Made by a program: the position numbers and the translations under genes
The notes under the pieces: generated by a model
Told to the model about the DNA's origin: nothing
The model's input: the letters and a program-made list of their open reading frames with translations, nothing else
The model's database searches: none
Source of the DNA: Adineta vaga
Taxonomy: Eukaryota; Rotifera
Assembly: GCA_021613535.1 (NCBI GenBank)
Contig: CP075496.1
Span: 9,052,001-9,116,000 of the forward strand
Reading direction: 5' to 3'
DNA length: 64,000 bases
In this document: positions 32,918 to 44,946 of the stretch, in pieces
Numbering within the stretch: position 1 is the stretch's first letter
Layout of the letters: the number at the start of each line of letters is the position of its first letter

Positions 32918-35815
32918 ATGTTGTTGCTTCCAGTTGTTTTACTATTTTTGGTACAGGAAACAAATAGTATTCCTAGCATAATTCGTCCACATCATGTTCG
33001 CATAGAACATATGGACGAAGTTACACATTCTGATATTGTTATCGAGACACACACGCCACATTTTTCATGGCAATTAGCCAACGAATACTCTCAGGATGGT
33101 CAATTAGTTCGTGAAGTACAACAGATAGGTTATCATATTCGAGTACATAATCGTGTTACTAGTGAATTGATTTGGGATACTGATTACGTGTCATCTTCAT
33201 CATCTCTTCATATTCGATATGACGGTAGCCAATTTACTTCTGATACACGCTATAGTGTCACCATAAAATATTACACGACAGAACGTGAAAGTCAATGGTA
33301 TACAACATACTTTCGTACAGCACTTTTCTCGCTAACAGATTGGAAAGGTCAATGGATTGGTAGTAATTATTTCAATATGAATCAATTACGTACTGTTGTA
33401 AATCTTAAACCAATAACAATTCAATCTGCAACAGTTTTTATTAGTGGCGTTGGTTTTTATCAACTATATATCGAAGGTCAATTGATTGATCCATCTCGAC
33501 GTTTAGATGTTGGTTGGACAACATATCAACAACGGACACTCTATACTTCATATGATTTAACTAATATAATAAATACTACTAGTGGACGAATGGGTATTGG
33601 TATCGTATTAGGACAAGGCTGGTACAATCAACAACAATGGGCTATTTCACTCAATCCACATATTACACTTGCTGAACAATATGGTCCACCGCGTGCATTA
33701 TTACAACTAAATATTAATTATTCTGATGGTACGAATCAATCGATTGTTACAGATTCTTCTTGGTTGGGTAGAGAAGGTGAACATCGATTTGATTCTGTGT
33801 ACATGGGTACAACAATAGATCTTCGTGCAACACTCTCATGTTGGTCATGTGCTAATTTTAGTAATTTCTATTTACCATGGTTAAATGCTTCTGTATTACC
33901 ATCACCAGTTAATTTCTCAGCAGGAGGTGAATTTTCATTACAAATTATGGATCCTATTCGTATTGGTCCAGATGCACTTCATATTGCAACTTCAGGTCAT
34001 TTCGATCTAATGGAAGGTGTTCAAGGCGCTAGTCTAACGAATAGTAGCGGTGTGCTTAAACCTATTTCTCAAGATATGATTAATGGACAAGTTTTTGATC
34101 TTGGTCAAAATTTTGCTGGCTGGTGTAAAATATCATCATTGAATGCAAGTAAATCTACGATTATTCAAATGCGTTATGCAGAATTGCGATATTCACGTGG
34201 TATAAATGGTATTGATTTTGCTGGAATCTATTATGAAAATTTAGATAGTATTTCTGTAATGGATACAGTCATCTTGAATGGAACAGGTAATGAAACATTT
34301 GAACCTCTATTTACTTCACATGGTTTTCGTTATTTATTGGTTAATGGCTATAATAAAATTACAAAAAATGATGTTGAATGTTACAATGCACATAGTGAAA
34401 CGACATTGATTGGTAATTTTACGAGTAGTAGTATTGTTTTAAATCAAATTCAACATAATATTCTTTGGTCACAATTGAGTAATTCAATGTCCTTACCGAT
34501 GGGTTGTCCTCAACGTAACGATCGAACCGGATGGTTAGGTGATGCAGGACTTAGTGTCGATGCTGCATTATATAATTTTGATTATATCAATTTCTATTTG
34601 AATTTTTTAACTATGATCGAAGATAATCAAACACCTGAAGGTGCTGTAAGTGATACTGTACCATTTATGACTGGTTTTCTACCTGCAGATCCTAATTGGG
34701 GTACAGCATATGTAACAATTACTTGGTGTTTGTATGAACATACCGGTGACATAAGTATTCTTGAAAAATACTACATTGGTATTCAAAAATGGATTGATTT
34801 TTCAACTGAAGGATATAAGAAAACGGGTTTAGCAAATATGTACTTTCACTTTGGAGATTGGGTTCCAGTACAAAAAATGAGTAATAATTCTTTAGTATCA
34901 TCTTATGCTTTTCTTCGTAATGTGTACACATTTGTTAACATGAGTCAATTATTGAACCGCACTACGAATGTTCAAAAATATTCTGAATTCTATCAGCAGT
35001 TAACTCAAGAATGGCATCGTGTCTTTTATAATGCAACTATCAATGGATATGCAGATGGAAGTCAATCAGAGAATATATTATCATTAGCTTTACATAATGT
35101 TGTACCAAATTCTATTCGTACTATTGTACTTAAATCACTAATCGATAATCTCATCAAGACAGGTTGTTTTACAGGAGGAATTATTAGTGTTGCAGCTTTG
35201 TATCCACTTCTTTCGACAGAAGGATATCATGATCTTGCATTGAAACTCGCACTTTCTACTTCTTATCCATCTTATGGTTATATGTTTAATAATCAAATAC
35301 AAAATGCAACAACAACATGGGAGCAATGGAATAGTTTACCGAATGGAGCAAGATCATCTTTAAATCATCATATGTTTAATAGTATTGGAGCATGGTTCTA
35401 TCGTTATCTAGCAGGAATTCAATTGAATGCATTGAATACAATTAGTATTCATCCACGTATGTCCTATAGAGTTGATCTCTTAAACTATATCGAAGCAGAA
35501 GTCGTTACAATAAAAGGATCAGTTCAAGTAAAATGGACGCGAATTACAAATGATTCAGTATTATTAGCAGTTATTGTACCAAACAATGTGAATGCAGAAG
35601 TTTTCTTTGATCCATTAATTACCAACGGACGATGTCTAAAATTGATATGTGATGACAAAATTATTTGGACAAGAGAAAGTCAAAATAAACAAACGAATTG
35701 GTCAAAAGATGTAATAGGCATTAGTGATATTACTGAACATCCTGTAAAAGGTATTCTATCAGTGAGAGTTGTATCTGGTGAATCACGTTCATGGCATATT
35801 GGAGATAAATTATAA
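32918..35815 (+). CDS. Secreted alpha-L-rhamnosidase, glycoside hydrolase family 78
   Basis: 965 residues with no intron, full family length. The signal peptide is MLLLPVVLLFLVQETNS. Domain order: N-terminal Ig-like domain (HVRIEHMDE...TPHFSWQL), then the Bac_rhamnosid_N carbohydrate-binding domain (WKGQWIGS... FISGVGFYQLYIEGQLID, GIVLGQGWYN). Next is the concanavalin-like middle domain, and last the (alpha/alpha)6 catalytic barrel. The barrel shows SMSLPMGCPQRNDRTGWLGD (Cys530 onward), the GH78 signature carrying the acidic catalytic region, then WGTAYVTITWCLYEHTGD and TTWEQWNSL. The C-terminal beta domain is present. The enzyme releases terminal rhamnose from plant or bacterial glycans. It is absent from ordinary animals, so it was likely acquired by transfer. 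Confidence 0.92.
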   Translation: MLLLPVVLLFLVQETNSIPSIIRPHHVRIEHMDEVTHSDIVIETHTPHFSWQLANEYSQDGQLVREVQQIGYHIRVHNRVTSELIWDTDYVSSSSSLHIRYDGSQFTSDTRYSVTIKYYTTERESQWYTTYFRTALFSLTDWKGQWIGSNYFNMNQLRTVVNLKPITIQSATVFISGVGFYQLYIEGQLIDPSRRLDVGWTTYQQRTLYTSYDLTNIINTTSGRMGIGIVLGQGWYNQQQWAISLNPHITLAEQYGPPRALLQLNINYSDGTNQSIVTDSSWLGREGEHRFDSVYMGTTIDLRATLSCWSCANFSNFYLPWLNASVLPSPVNFSAGGEFSLQIMDPIRIGPDALHIATSGHFDLMEGVQGASLTNSSGVLKPISQDMINGQVFDLGQNFAGWCKISSLNASKSTIIQMRYAELRYSRGINGIDFAGIYYENLDSISVMDTVILNGTGNETFEPLFTSHGFRYLLVNGYNKITKNDVECYNAHSETTLIGNFTSSSIVLNQIQHNILWSQLSNSMSLPMGCPQRNDRTGWLGDAGLSVDAALYNFDYINFYLNFLTMIEDNQTPEGAVSDTVPFMTGFLPADPNWGTAYVTITWCLYEHTGDISILEKYYIGIQKWIDFSTEGYKKTGLANMYFHFGDWVPVQKMSNNSLVSSYAFLRNVYTFVNMSQLLNRTTNVQKYSEFYQQLTQEWHRVFYNATINGYADGSQSENILSLALHNVVPNSIRTIVLKSLIDNLIKTGCFTGGIISVAALYPLLSTEGYHDLALKLALSTSYPSYGYMFNNQIQNATTTWEQWNSLPNGARSSLNHHMFNSIGAWFYRYLAGIQLNALNTISIHPRMSYRVDLLNYIEAEVVTIKGSVQVKWTRITNDSVLLAVIVPNNVNAEVFFDPLITNGRCLKLICDDKIIWTRESQNKQTNWSKDVIGISDITEHPVKGILSVRVVSGESRSWHIGDKL

Positions 35816-35935
35816 ACAACCATTTTATTCTAGTTTATTTTGAAACTGATACGAAGAACGATACATACAACAATAAACATGTACTGAAAAATAAATGATT
35901 CACATATTCATACTGTTTTGTTGTTTTCTAAATTA

Positions 35936-36860
35936 TCAAGGCGGAGCACCACTAAGTGGAACCACCTGATTTCTTCGACAAAAAAGGTGTCTTTTAATTA
36001 AAGAGCGTACTTCAGGCATTGCAATTACATTCATGTAAAATGCACTTGTATAATTTAGATTATTCAACAAGCGAGCAGCCAGTACAAAAAGATTCTCGAT
36101 GGCTCGATAATTTGCACTTTTGTTCATAGTATATGTAATACCATAATAGATACTAAATATCGTTATTGGAACAGTTGTAATGATCGTAAAACTAATCTGA
36201 ATCAATAACATACGGATAAAATTATGATTGAGACGAGTTAAAATACGTGTTCCTTGTCGAAACGAACGAATATTCATGACTGTTCGAAGTCCAAAATAGG
36301 TCAAAACTCCAAATGGTAAAATACCATAAAGAATAGGATTTGTAAAATAATTGATGTAATAAATAAATGTTGGTGAAATATTTGTACAAGTAGTACCATT
36401 GTGTCTAATAAAAACTAAATATGGACAGCTGATTATTGATCCAACAATAAACACACACACAATAATACGATAAGCAAATGCTGAGAACTTCGTCGACGTT
36501 GATTTATTTCTCTCGATGTACACATACATCGATCAAATGCTGCTAAACATAAATAACTGATCGAACAAATTGAACTCATGCAATACTATATCCACGAAAT
36601 GGACAATAGACAACATTGTCTGTATATGTTCTGATAGAATAATAGAATAGGATTCGAACAAGTAAGGCATTAATTAACCAACAAAAATCAGAAAAAGATT
36701 GCGAGAAAAGATAGAATGAACAAGAACTTTTACGAAGTGATTTTCGAGTGAGAATATACATGTTTAGAAGAGCACCAATCGATCCAATGACATAAAGAAT
36801 TATGCCGACATACAGTTGTATGTGATCAGCAATGGTATTGAGTTCTTCTGGAGATGCCAT
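35936..36860 (-). pseudogene. 7TM receptor with two frameshifts
   Basis: The first block starts at ATG 36860 (MASPEELNTIADHIQLYVG), spans TM1 and TM2, and ends YCPFRGYSIA at a stop. A second frame continues without a gap as MSSICSISYLCLAAFDRCMC (TM3 and DRY-like motif FDR). A third frame carries KFSAFAYRIIVCVFIVGSII (TM4) to the end at 35936 (SGAPP). Because the three frames abut and together give one receptor, the breaks are indels and not introns. One or two single-base changes would account for them. Probably non-functional if the sequence is right. Confidence 0.7.
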
Positions 36861-37864
36861 AGCTTGATTTTAACAATGACTTAGTGAATATTATTTTACT
36901 TCTTCTGCAACATTTAATCTGTATACGTTAAAAGTAAATCATAGAGTGTGTGAAATTTTTATCTAATACGTAAGAAGTATGTCTAATAAAATATTCACTA
37001 CATTAGCAAAAGATATTTTATGAACTATTATGACACTGAGAGGAAAAGCTTTTTCCTAACTATTTAAATAATTCCATTCGTTATATATTAATGATTGTGA
37101 AAACGACATAATAAGTGTATTGTTTCACTTAGTGCTTATGAAAGGATGACAAATTTTTCTTTTGTCAGTAATTATTCTAAAGAGATTTTTTATTGATAGT
37201 GAAGTGTAAGCTTAACTTACTTGATGATATTGTCATTTGTTCGATAAAAACATCAAATAAATAAATAATTATAACGAAATTACAATCTTTTATCTTTAGA
37301 ATAAAAAGAATATTTCTCATCCTATTTAGCACAATCTTATTATAGATGACCGCAATGTAATTAATAAGTATAAAAGCAAATACTATGTCAGAATAATTTC
37401 TGTATTCGAGATCATTTTTTAAATAGATAAAAAGAAAATAGAATAAATATAATTAAGATGACATTTAGTATACTGAAAATACTCAATTGATAAAGATGAA
37501 AGACAAATAGTATATTCTACTTTTTTAAATTGGATTTTATTTGATCTAATCGTACACAATTTTGTTTTCTTTCGTTTTGCGAAAGAAACTTCGAAATATT
37601 CGTTGGAATGCTGTTATTCATCGAATTATATACGAAAATGTTTTGTTAAGTATTTGAATTCAAGTACATTAATGAATCATGCTTTTTATTGATACAAGGT
37701 TGTAAAGAAGTGCTCATGTTTCGTTGAGTACAGATAGATTATGTGAGAGATAGGGATTGAATTGAGTTCAGATGTGTGGAGAAAGAAATTTCATCTTTCT
37801 TACTCAAAATCTGTAGATATATAAACACATTTTAACTCTGTTCGAGTGAGAATATTTGATTGAA
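36861..37864. other. Intergenic, no supported gene
   Basis: Very A+T-rich; I find no coding or structural signal. Holds promoters for the divergent flanking units. Confidence 0.55.
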
Positions 37865-38820
37865 ATGTATCGTACTATTCTTATACTTTTGTGTTATTGG
37901 TCATCTTTTGTAATTCAGTCGAAAGTTAGACAAATCGATAAAATTTTGTTGATCTAGGGTATATGTAGAACAACTTGTCAACTATCTTCGTATAAGATTT
38001 CAGAATATCCAGAAGACCGTATAACAAAAACATCAGCATCAAACTTTGTTAAGAAATTAACTGCGACAGTATCAAATGCTACTCTATTATCGTATATAAC
38101 AAACAATATACAAAATACTGGCGACTTTCAAGTAAATCGAAATGAAAAAGAAATCGATTTTTTTGCTATTGAAAAACGAATATGTGTTTTTAGTTTAGTA
38201 GAGTTGATATCGAAAATTTAACTGTTACATTGATTAGAATAGATACTAGTACAAACGTTCAGTTCATCATTTTTAGAGAACATGAAAAATCTATTAAGAC
38301 TAAATAATATAAATATAGTTCAATCTTTTATAACTGTACGTATAGTCATTAACTCATCATTATTCGATTACAAATGACCAATAGTTAATTTATAAAATAT
38401 TTATTCTCGATTTTGTAATTAATCTCCGAATGAAATGAATCTATATTTGTAGGTTGTCAACTTCGTGATATAAGAATGGAACGTAATCCTGGTGTAAGTT
38501 TAGGGAACTGTCGATTTCTCTATTCACTTATTATTGATACTACTAATATTATCACAATACGACATCGAGACTAAATTCCACTTAGCTCACACATGAAGAA
38601 TTTCGTACTGATAATCAACGAAAAGATCAACAAAATTCAAATAGAAACTGGATCAAGTTCGCTCAAATCGAATTTACCAGTTATTCGACTATATGCAACT
38701 CTTAAACGGACAACTTCAGCATTACATACCCAAGAATTCGAAAAATATACCATCGGTTATATCACTGGAGGAATAGGTCATGTAGTTGATCAATTACAAT
38801 TTCATTGGTATAAATGCTAA
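37865..38820 (+). CDS. Hypothetical secreted protein, multi-exon, model incomplete
   Basis: Supported parts: exon 1 37865-37924 (signal peptide MYRTILILLCYWSSFVIQSK), a very short 33-nt intron, then exon 2 37958-38131 (GICRTTCQLSSYKISEYPED...NTGDFQ). Exon 3 starts at 38194 (FSRVDIENLTVTLIRIDTST...). A further candidate exon lies at about 38456-38505 (CQLRDIRMERNPG). A last one ends at 38820 with TIGYITGGIGHVVDQLQFHW, reminiscent of the final strands of jacalin-like domains. GT-AG phases agree for the first three exons only. Function unknown. Confidence 0.35.
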
Positions 38821-39308
38821 ATCTAGTTGTTTTCATGCAATTAATCAATAAAATTTTGAAATAAGAACTGCGAATATCTATCTTATCGTCTGTTCGAATT
38901 GATACTGAGAATAACTTGATTACGATTCATTGCATAGTAAGAATTTCTCCATATGACACTATTCAAAAGAGTTAACTCAATTGATGCACATGCGCACATA
39001 TCGATCATATAATCTATAATCTTGATTGTTATCTCTGATGATATATTGAAAGACAACGAATATGATTATACCGGTGAGAAATCATAATGGATTATCGTGA
39101 AAATGATATTGGAACTTCTTATTAATTTTGATTAAAACAGTACTTACTTGTTTGTTTTCGATCTTGACAAGATCGATTGCAATGCCACAACTCATATCAT
39201 TCTACCACTTATATATACTTGAGTATACGTAATACTAAAAAACTAGATTACTATATCCTTTTATTTTAAATTGATTCTGATAAAATATTAAAATATGTTT
39301 TTCAATGA

Positions 39309-40739
39309 CTAAACTTGTTCCACGCCCATCACTTTGAATGGTACTTTGTCTGGATATTGTCCTTCTATCCAAGAAAAGTAAAACATTTCATCGCCGACTA
39401 AAATCGGACATTGAGGAAAAGTAAGTTTATCAGCACGGAGTTTTAAATCGATACGTTTAATTATTTTTCCGGTATCCATATTGACGCCGTAATGAAGCAA
39501 AGAAATTTTGATTTGTGAAAAAATGGAGAACCTGTTACAATATAGAGAACACGTCGTTTTGGATTCATTGAAACACAATAAGACTTTAGATCAAATGTTT
39601 TCATTTCACTTGATGATGCTAATGTTGTTGTCCACAATGTTTTTCCTTGATTGTCAATAGCAAATGCTAATGGTAAACTTGCCATATAAACTGTACCATT
39701 TTCATCTAAAGTAGGCGCTGTTATATCATCATTATTAGTAATGGGTGGAGGTGCCTTCCAAGTCCATCGTGATTTAATTTCATGTGTTGAAACATCAGTC
39801 GAGGAAACCATAAGTTTCCATGGTAAACTAGTTCCGTCTTGCCAAGGTTGTACAACAATTTCCTGTTGTAAATCTAAAACAAAGTCTGTACCAGATAGAC
39901 CAGGTTGTGTATAATTATTAAGTAGTTTGTGTCCATTATAATCAAATTTTAACAAGCGATCATCACCACCAAGCCAGAGAATATCACCCGTTTTTAAATC
40001 ACATCGATATTGTCCATCCATACCAGCTCCAAAGACATGTCGATCGAACCATATTATTTTCAGAGTCTTCTTATCTAACACAACTGGTATTGAGTCAATA
40101 TCGTTATCATTTACAGCAGTAATTAGAAGATCATATTTCTCTTGTAGAACCAATGGTGCATTGATATCCATATACAATTGATAATTTTCTACACATTGTT
40201 GAACAGGATGAGATGTTTGAGCATGTGTTATACGACAGATTTTTGCTGTATAGATCGTATCTCCTGAGAATGAGATCGTATAGTAAAGTATTCCTTGTCG
40301 ATCCGAAACAATATTTGAAACACCGACAGGTTCCATTTCTGGAACAGCTTCGACAAATACTGTCCATCGAACATTTCCATTCGAAGTAAGACAAACAATC
40401 CAATCGCCTGAAAAACAAAAGGTTTATTTTATATTGATGAAATGTGTCAGATTAACCTGGATGAGATCTTATTTGACTTTGAAAAAAATAAAGATCACCA
40501 TTTATACCAGCAGCTCGACCAAATTGTGTGACATCTTGAGATGTTAAACTGAATTCATATGTCCATGGAAGTTTGGAATAGTTCGTTGGTAAAGATGATA
40601 CAATACGAAACGTATTTTGAGCATTACCTTTACTTGTAGACCAAAGTCCATCGGGTTCATCGTTGATATGTCGAGCAGTAATTATCGTGTTTTGATAAAA
40701 GAAACTATAAATGACTATTGTGATCAAATAAAATTTCAT
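39309..40739 (-). CDS. Secreted PQQ-like beta-propeller protein, one frame break
   Basis: Exon 1 is 40739-40457 (signal peptide MKFYLITIVIYSFFYQNTII) and exon 2 is 40407-39309, joined in phase 1. Repeats of the quinoprotein/PQQ type are seen: NGDLYFFQSQ, NGNVRWTVFV, LKTGDILWLGGDDRLLKFD, NGTVYMASLPLAFAIDNQGK and VNMDTGKIIKRID. The frame changes in a run of six A (39518-39523, plus strand). One more base there would join ...LYIVTGSPFF to ISLLHYGVNMDTG and keep the propeller intact to the stop. Extracellular binding or redox role inferred from the fold only. The break is either an assembly error or a young mutation. Confidence 0.7.
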
Positions 40740-42573
40740 TTCAACGATTAGAAGATAAAACTACACATAAGAAAGTATGCTTTTTTTCCATTCACTTATA
40801 TTGTAATGCATATCATCTGTTAATTTTCACAAGATTATAGATAAGGATAAGTTTTTTCTCGAGAGCATTATATAGTATAGTAAAGTGACACAGTTGTTGA
40901 CATGGATATGACTCGAATTCTTATATCGAAAAACATACGTATAGTTTTAAAGCATTTATAATTGATATTCATGAACAATTCGGTATTAATCAACACTTTA
41001 TTGATTATCACGTGTTCTCAAATAATAATAGAATGGTATCAGACAGCATCTTTACCACAAAACAAAATGATTCATTTATAAAGCTCATTAAAAATGTTAT
41101 CATGTTTTCTATGACTTCTGGATAATTGTACGCAATTAACTGATTCTTTGTCAATCAATCGTAAATACATGAAATGTTACGAAGAGAAAATCACTTGGTC
41201 AACAACCAATTACAAATTAAGCATGACTGAAAGCAAAATCATGATTGCAGTCATGCTAATCAGTTGCGCTTTTGGTAGGTAATTAAGTGACAAAAGAAAT
41301 CAAGGGAATAATTCAGCAGTGCTCCAAATGAAATTTCACAGCACAATATTTTCGTACACTGAAGTTTGTCATATAATCAGAACTTTCGATTATGAGTGAT
41401 TTATAAGTTCTTGTCCAAATGTATGTCGAAAGACACTATCTTTTTGTTCTCTATGTTTCTAGATTCATCATTTACTTCTTTATATTAATTGAGGATGTGG
41501 ATGAAATCACACCCAGTACTTGTTCTCTGACCTTATTGGTAGTGCTAAGTTTTTCTCAACCTTCTCCTGATCTAGACGATTACTGTGGAAAATTTAATAA
41601 TGCTGCCTACTCCAAGGATTGAATGCATAGCGAACAGACAGACAAATATTCTCCTCTCTATATATACAGATATCGATAGAAAATGGACAGATAGATTATA
41701 TTTATGGTCATCAAGTAAATAGAAGTATTTTATCTTTGCAAGTCAAGGGTTCGATCTATTCAATGAAATTATCTCATCTAGTTTTCTAATAAAATATGTT
41801 GTTCGGAACAGATTATTGAAGTTTATAATCATTAGTAATGGTTTCAACAATTCACACTTGTGACGAGTTGGCTATGTTAATTATTGAAAGTAAGTCATGA
41901 GCAAACATACAGTAGTTTTCTTACAATAAAAAAAAGGATAAATTTAATAATTATAATCATTTAATAATATTGGCAAGGCATGAATCTCCGAAGTTTTGAC
42001 TAGGTGAGGTAACAAATCGTGAGAAAATTTTCTAAGTCAATTAACCAATGTCTTTGCTTGCGAATCTTAGTGAACGATGAAAAAGTCTATAGGGTTACGT
42101 CAAACGTTAGTAAATCAGTGAGATGATCTTCGAAACAATCGAATTTCTCTCTTCATATTATTAAATTTTACTTCAGTTTTTGCATGCCATAGATAATTTC
42201 TACCAAAAACTTGAAGTGAACTGTTTTGAAGATTTACAGATTTCTCTCGCTTGCTTTCTTTTTAATTATAAGAAATCAATACACATACATGATTTCAGCT
42301 GTTTATTAATTCAATATAAAGCTATTGTTTTTTCTTTTATTCTCTCTCGCCGCACAGCCGCCTATTGTGATTGTGTGAAAAAGAATTTCTTTTCTGTTCA
42401 CCTGTTCTATCGAGATGCTTATCAATGAAGAGATGACCATGTTTTATTTTCTTCTTGTTATTCGTTATATATGATAAACAACTTGAAATTGTGAGAAAGA
42501 TATCTTGAGACAAAAAAAGGAGTTGCTGTACGAGATTAAACAACCAAGAAATCTGATCAATCACACTATCGTT
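40740..42573. other. Intergenic, no supported gene
   Basis: 1.8 kb without a recognisable gene. Short frames at 41419-41622 and 42180-42428 have no family resemblance. A TTCGATC stretch near 41750 resembles a tRNA T-loop, but no cloverleaf surrounds it. Confidence 0.55.
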
Positions 42574-44304
42574 ATGTCGTCTTCCAAACTGGATCTTATT
42601 TCAAAAATTCTTACAATTGCTGATTCCTATAGTGATAATAATGCTGGAATTCAAATCGATCTCAAAACATTTACAGCATTATCGGCGCTTGGCATGTCTG
42701 GTAAATTTGAATATATATATAAAAATAGCGTTCTATTCTGAAAATCTGTATTTTTTTCATACAGTCATCACTGCTTTCGTACCAGCTAAGACTTCTAAAG
42801 TAGATACAGTGCAAACAATACCTATGGAATTTATTTCGTCACAATACCATACACTTGTTGGTAACACGAAATTTGATGCTTTAAAGATCGGTATAGAATC
42901 CTGTCTTTTGTAATATAGAATAGATTTGATATTTCATTTAAATTAGGTACTCTACATTCATCATCGCTTATCAACTGCCTTGTATCGCTTCTTACTGACA
43001 CGCAAATTCCTGTTGTTGTCTTTGATCCAATCATAGTTACTGCACATTTATCAGCGAGCAGTCGTGATATTCTACGTAATCAGTTTCTGCCTATGCTTAC
43101 ATTGATAACTCCAACGATTGACGAAGCAGCAATTTTACTCAATCGTAATATTGTTTCGTTTGAGGATATGAAATCTGCTGCACAAGAATTACATAATCTA
43201 GGTACAAAATATGTTTTGATTAGAGGTAATCCCTCATTAAAACCGATACAATTGAAGAGAATTTTATTATGAATGTACTCTTTGATGGTGTGAATTTTAT
43301 TCTGTTGAAAAGTTTTCAATTCTCCGACGATTCTGTATACAGCATTCGATGTATATTTTCTGCAGCAATTACTGCATATTTAGCTCGTGGTATCCATATC
43401 AAACAGGCTGTGGAAGATGCTATCACATACACTGGTACTGTTCTACAGCATTCGTCGAGTTTCATTGGCAATAGTGATCAATTGAAACACATTGTCTCAG
43501 TGATTTCAACTGATAATAATGTAGTGCAAGGAAAAGATCGGCTCGAGATTGAAAAACCACATTTATCTTTACAACAACCATCGTTCGTGCAACTACTAAA
43601 AACGGAATGTGCACGAGAATGGGTAGGTGATTGTTTCTTTGGAGAAATTGATTATAGATCTTAATATTGTTCTATCTCAGTTCGACTATACTCATCATCA
43701 ATTTATACTAGAACTAGCCAGCGGCACATTGTCACAAGAGAGTTTCAAACATTATCTTATTCAAGATTACATTTTTTTAACGCATTTCGCTCGATGCTAT
43801 GCTTTAGCTGCATACAAATCGAATAGTATGGCAGAAATTTTACTTGCTGCAAAGAATGCATGTTCTATTGGTCATGAAAGTGAACTTCACGTAAAATATT
43901 GTGCTGAATGGGGCATTGATGCGACGAGTTTACATTCATTCAGAGAAGCACGTGCAAATCTTGCTTATACACGATACACTCTCGATATTGGTATGACAGG
44001 TGATCTACTTGACCTTTATGTAGCCCTTTCTGCTTGTCTCTTGGGCTATGGTGAAATTGGGTTGCGACTATTTGAAGATCCAAAAACAAATCATAATTCA
44101 TCATATTGGAAATGGATATTAAGTTATGCTGCTGATGATTATCAGCAAGGATGCCGAGAAGGTGAACAAATGATTGAACAATTAGTTAATGATTATGGTA
44201 TTTGGCATGCTCCTAATCGAATTAAAAAACTCGTCAATATCTTCAAAACTGCTACACTTCTCGAAATTGAATTTTGGAACATGGGCTTGAATATTGAATG
44301 GTAA
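42574..44304 (+). CDS. THI20-like fusion: degenerate HMP(-P) kinase (ThiD) plus TenA/thiaminase II domain; one frame break
   Basis: Exons: 42574-42700, 42765-42890, 42947 to about 43230, about 43230-43622, 43681-44304. The ThiD half reads ILTIADSYSDNNAGIQIDLK where active enzymes have GSDSSGGAGIQADLK. It continues DALKIGTLHSS, VFDPIIVT, LITPTIDEA and LFDG; the catalytic GTGC loop reads SIRC. Substrate and phosphate-binding glycines are thus lost. A single base is missing near 43230 (or a 32-nt intron 43226-43257 is spliced out). The TenA half (FDYTHHQFILELASG... LIQDYIFLTHFARCYA) keeps the expected Cys (ALSACLLGYGEIG) and Glu (ATLLEIEFWNMG). The fusion is that of yeast THI20/21/22, for thiamine synthesis or salvage of pyrimidine from degraded thiamine. 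Animals normally lack it. Confidence 0.8.
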
Positions 44305-44589
44305 ACGTGTTCCTGACAATTTTTGACGTATCTAATTCATAATATGAATTAATGCTTGATGAACATAGATATACATAGTATTGATTTTCATTTATACAAC
44401 AATAGAAGATAAATTACATTATCATTTATTAATAGAATAAACACAAATTTCAAGAATAGTCACAAATCGTTCTTCTACAATAAAATAAAGAATATATAAT
44501 TATAAGCTTATTAATAACACAATATATTAACTATAGAAATGACATAGTAAAATGTTTACATACTATAACAAAAGAATTCGCAACGAAAA

Positions 44590-44946
44590 AAGATTAATAA
44601 AATTCCTAATCCAACTTGTATATGATATAAATGAATTGCTCAATAGAATACTAATAGCAATAAATTTTGTAGAAAAATTATCACGAGGAACGCTTTGATA
44701 TGATAATAAGTTTGCATAATGATTATTCCTAAGACGTACTATACCGCCGAATAGTATTTAAATAATATCAAATATTGATGAACTTAAAAGATAGAATAAA
44801 GATGAATTATATTGTAATTGTTTTAATGTAAAAGTTAATAGATTACAAAGACCATCAATTATTCTACAACTAATAGTTATAAATGGGATATAAAACGTTA
44901 TCCGATCGATACTGTCATTAAGAATCTTTATATCATTGTCAATCAT
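44590..44946 (-). pseudogene. 7TM receptor remnant, N-terminal third only
   Basis: ATG 44946 begins MIDNDIKILNDSIDRITFYI, followed by a TM1-like segment and LKQLQYNSSLFYLLSSSIFD, the usual start of TM2 in bdelloid receptors. A TAA stop at 44758-44760 interrupts, but the same frame continues ILFGGIVRLRNNHYANLLSY, which matches the expected loop after TM2. TM3 to TM7 are not found. A decayed fragment. Confidence 0.5.
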
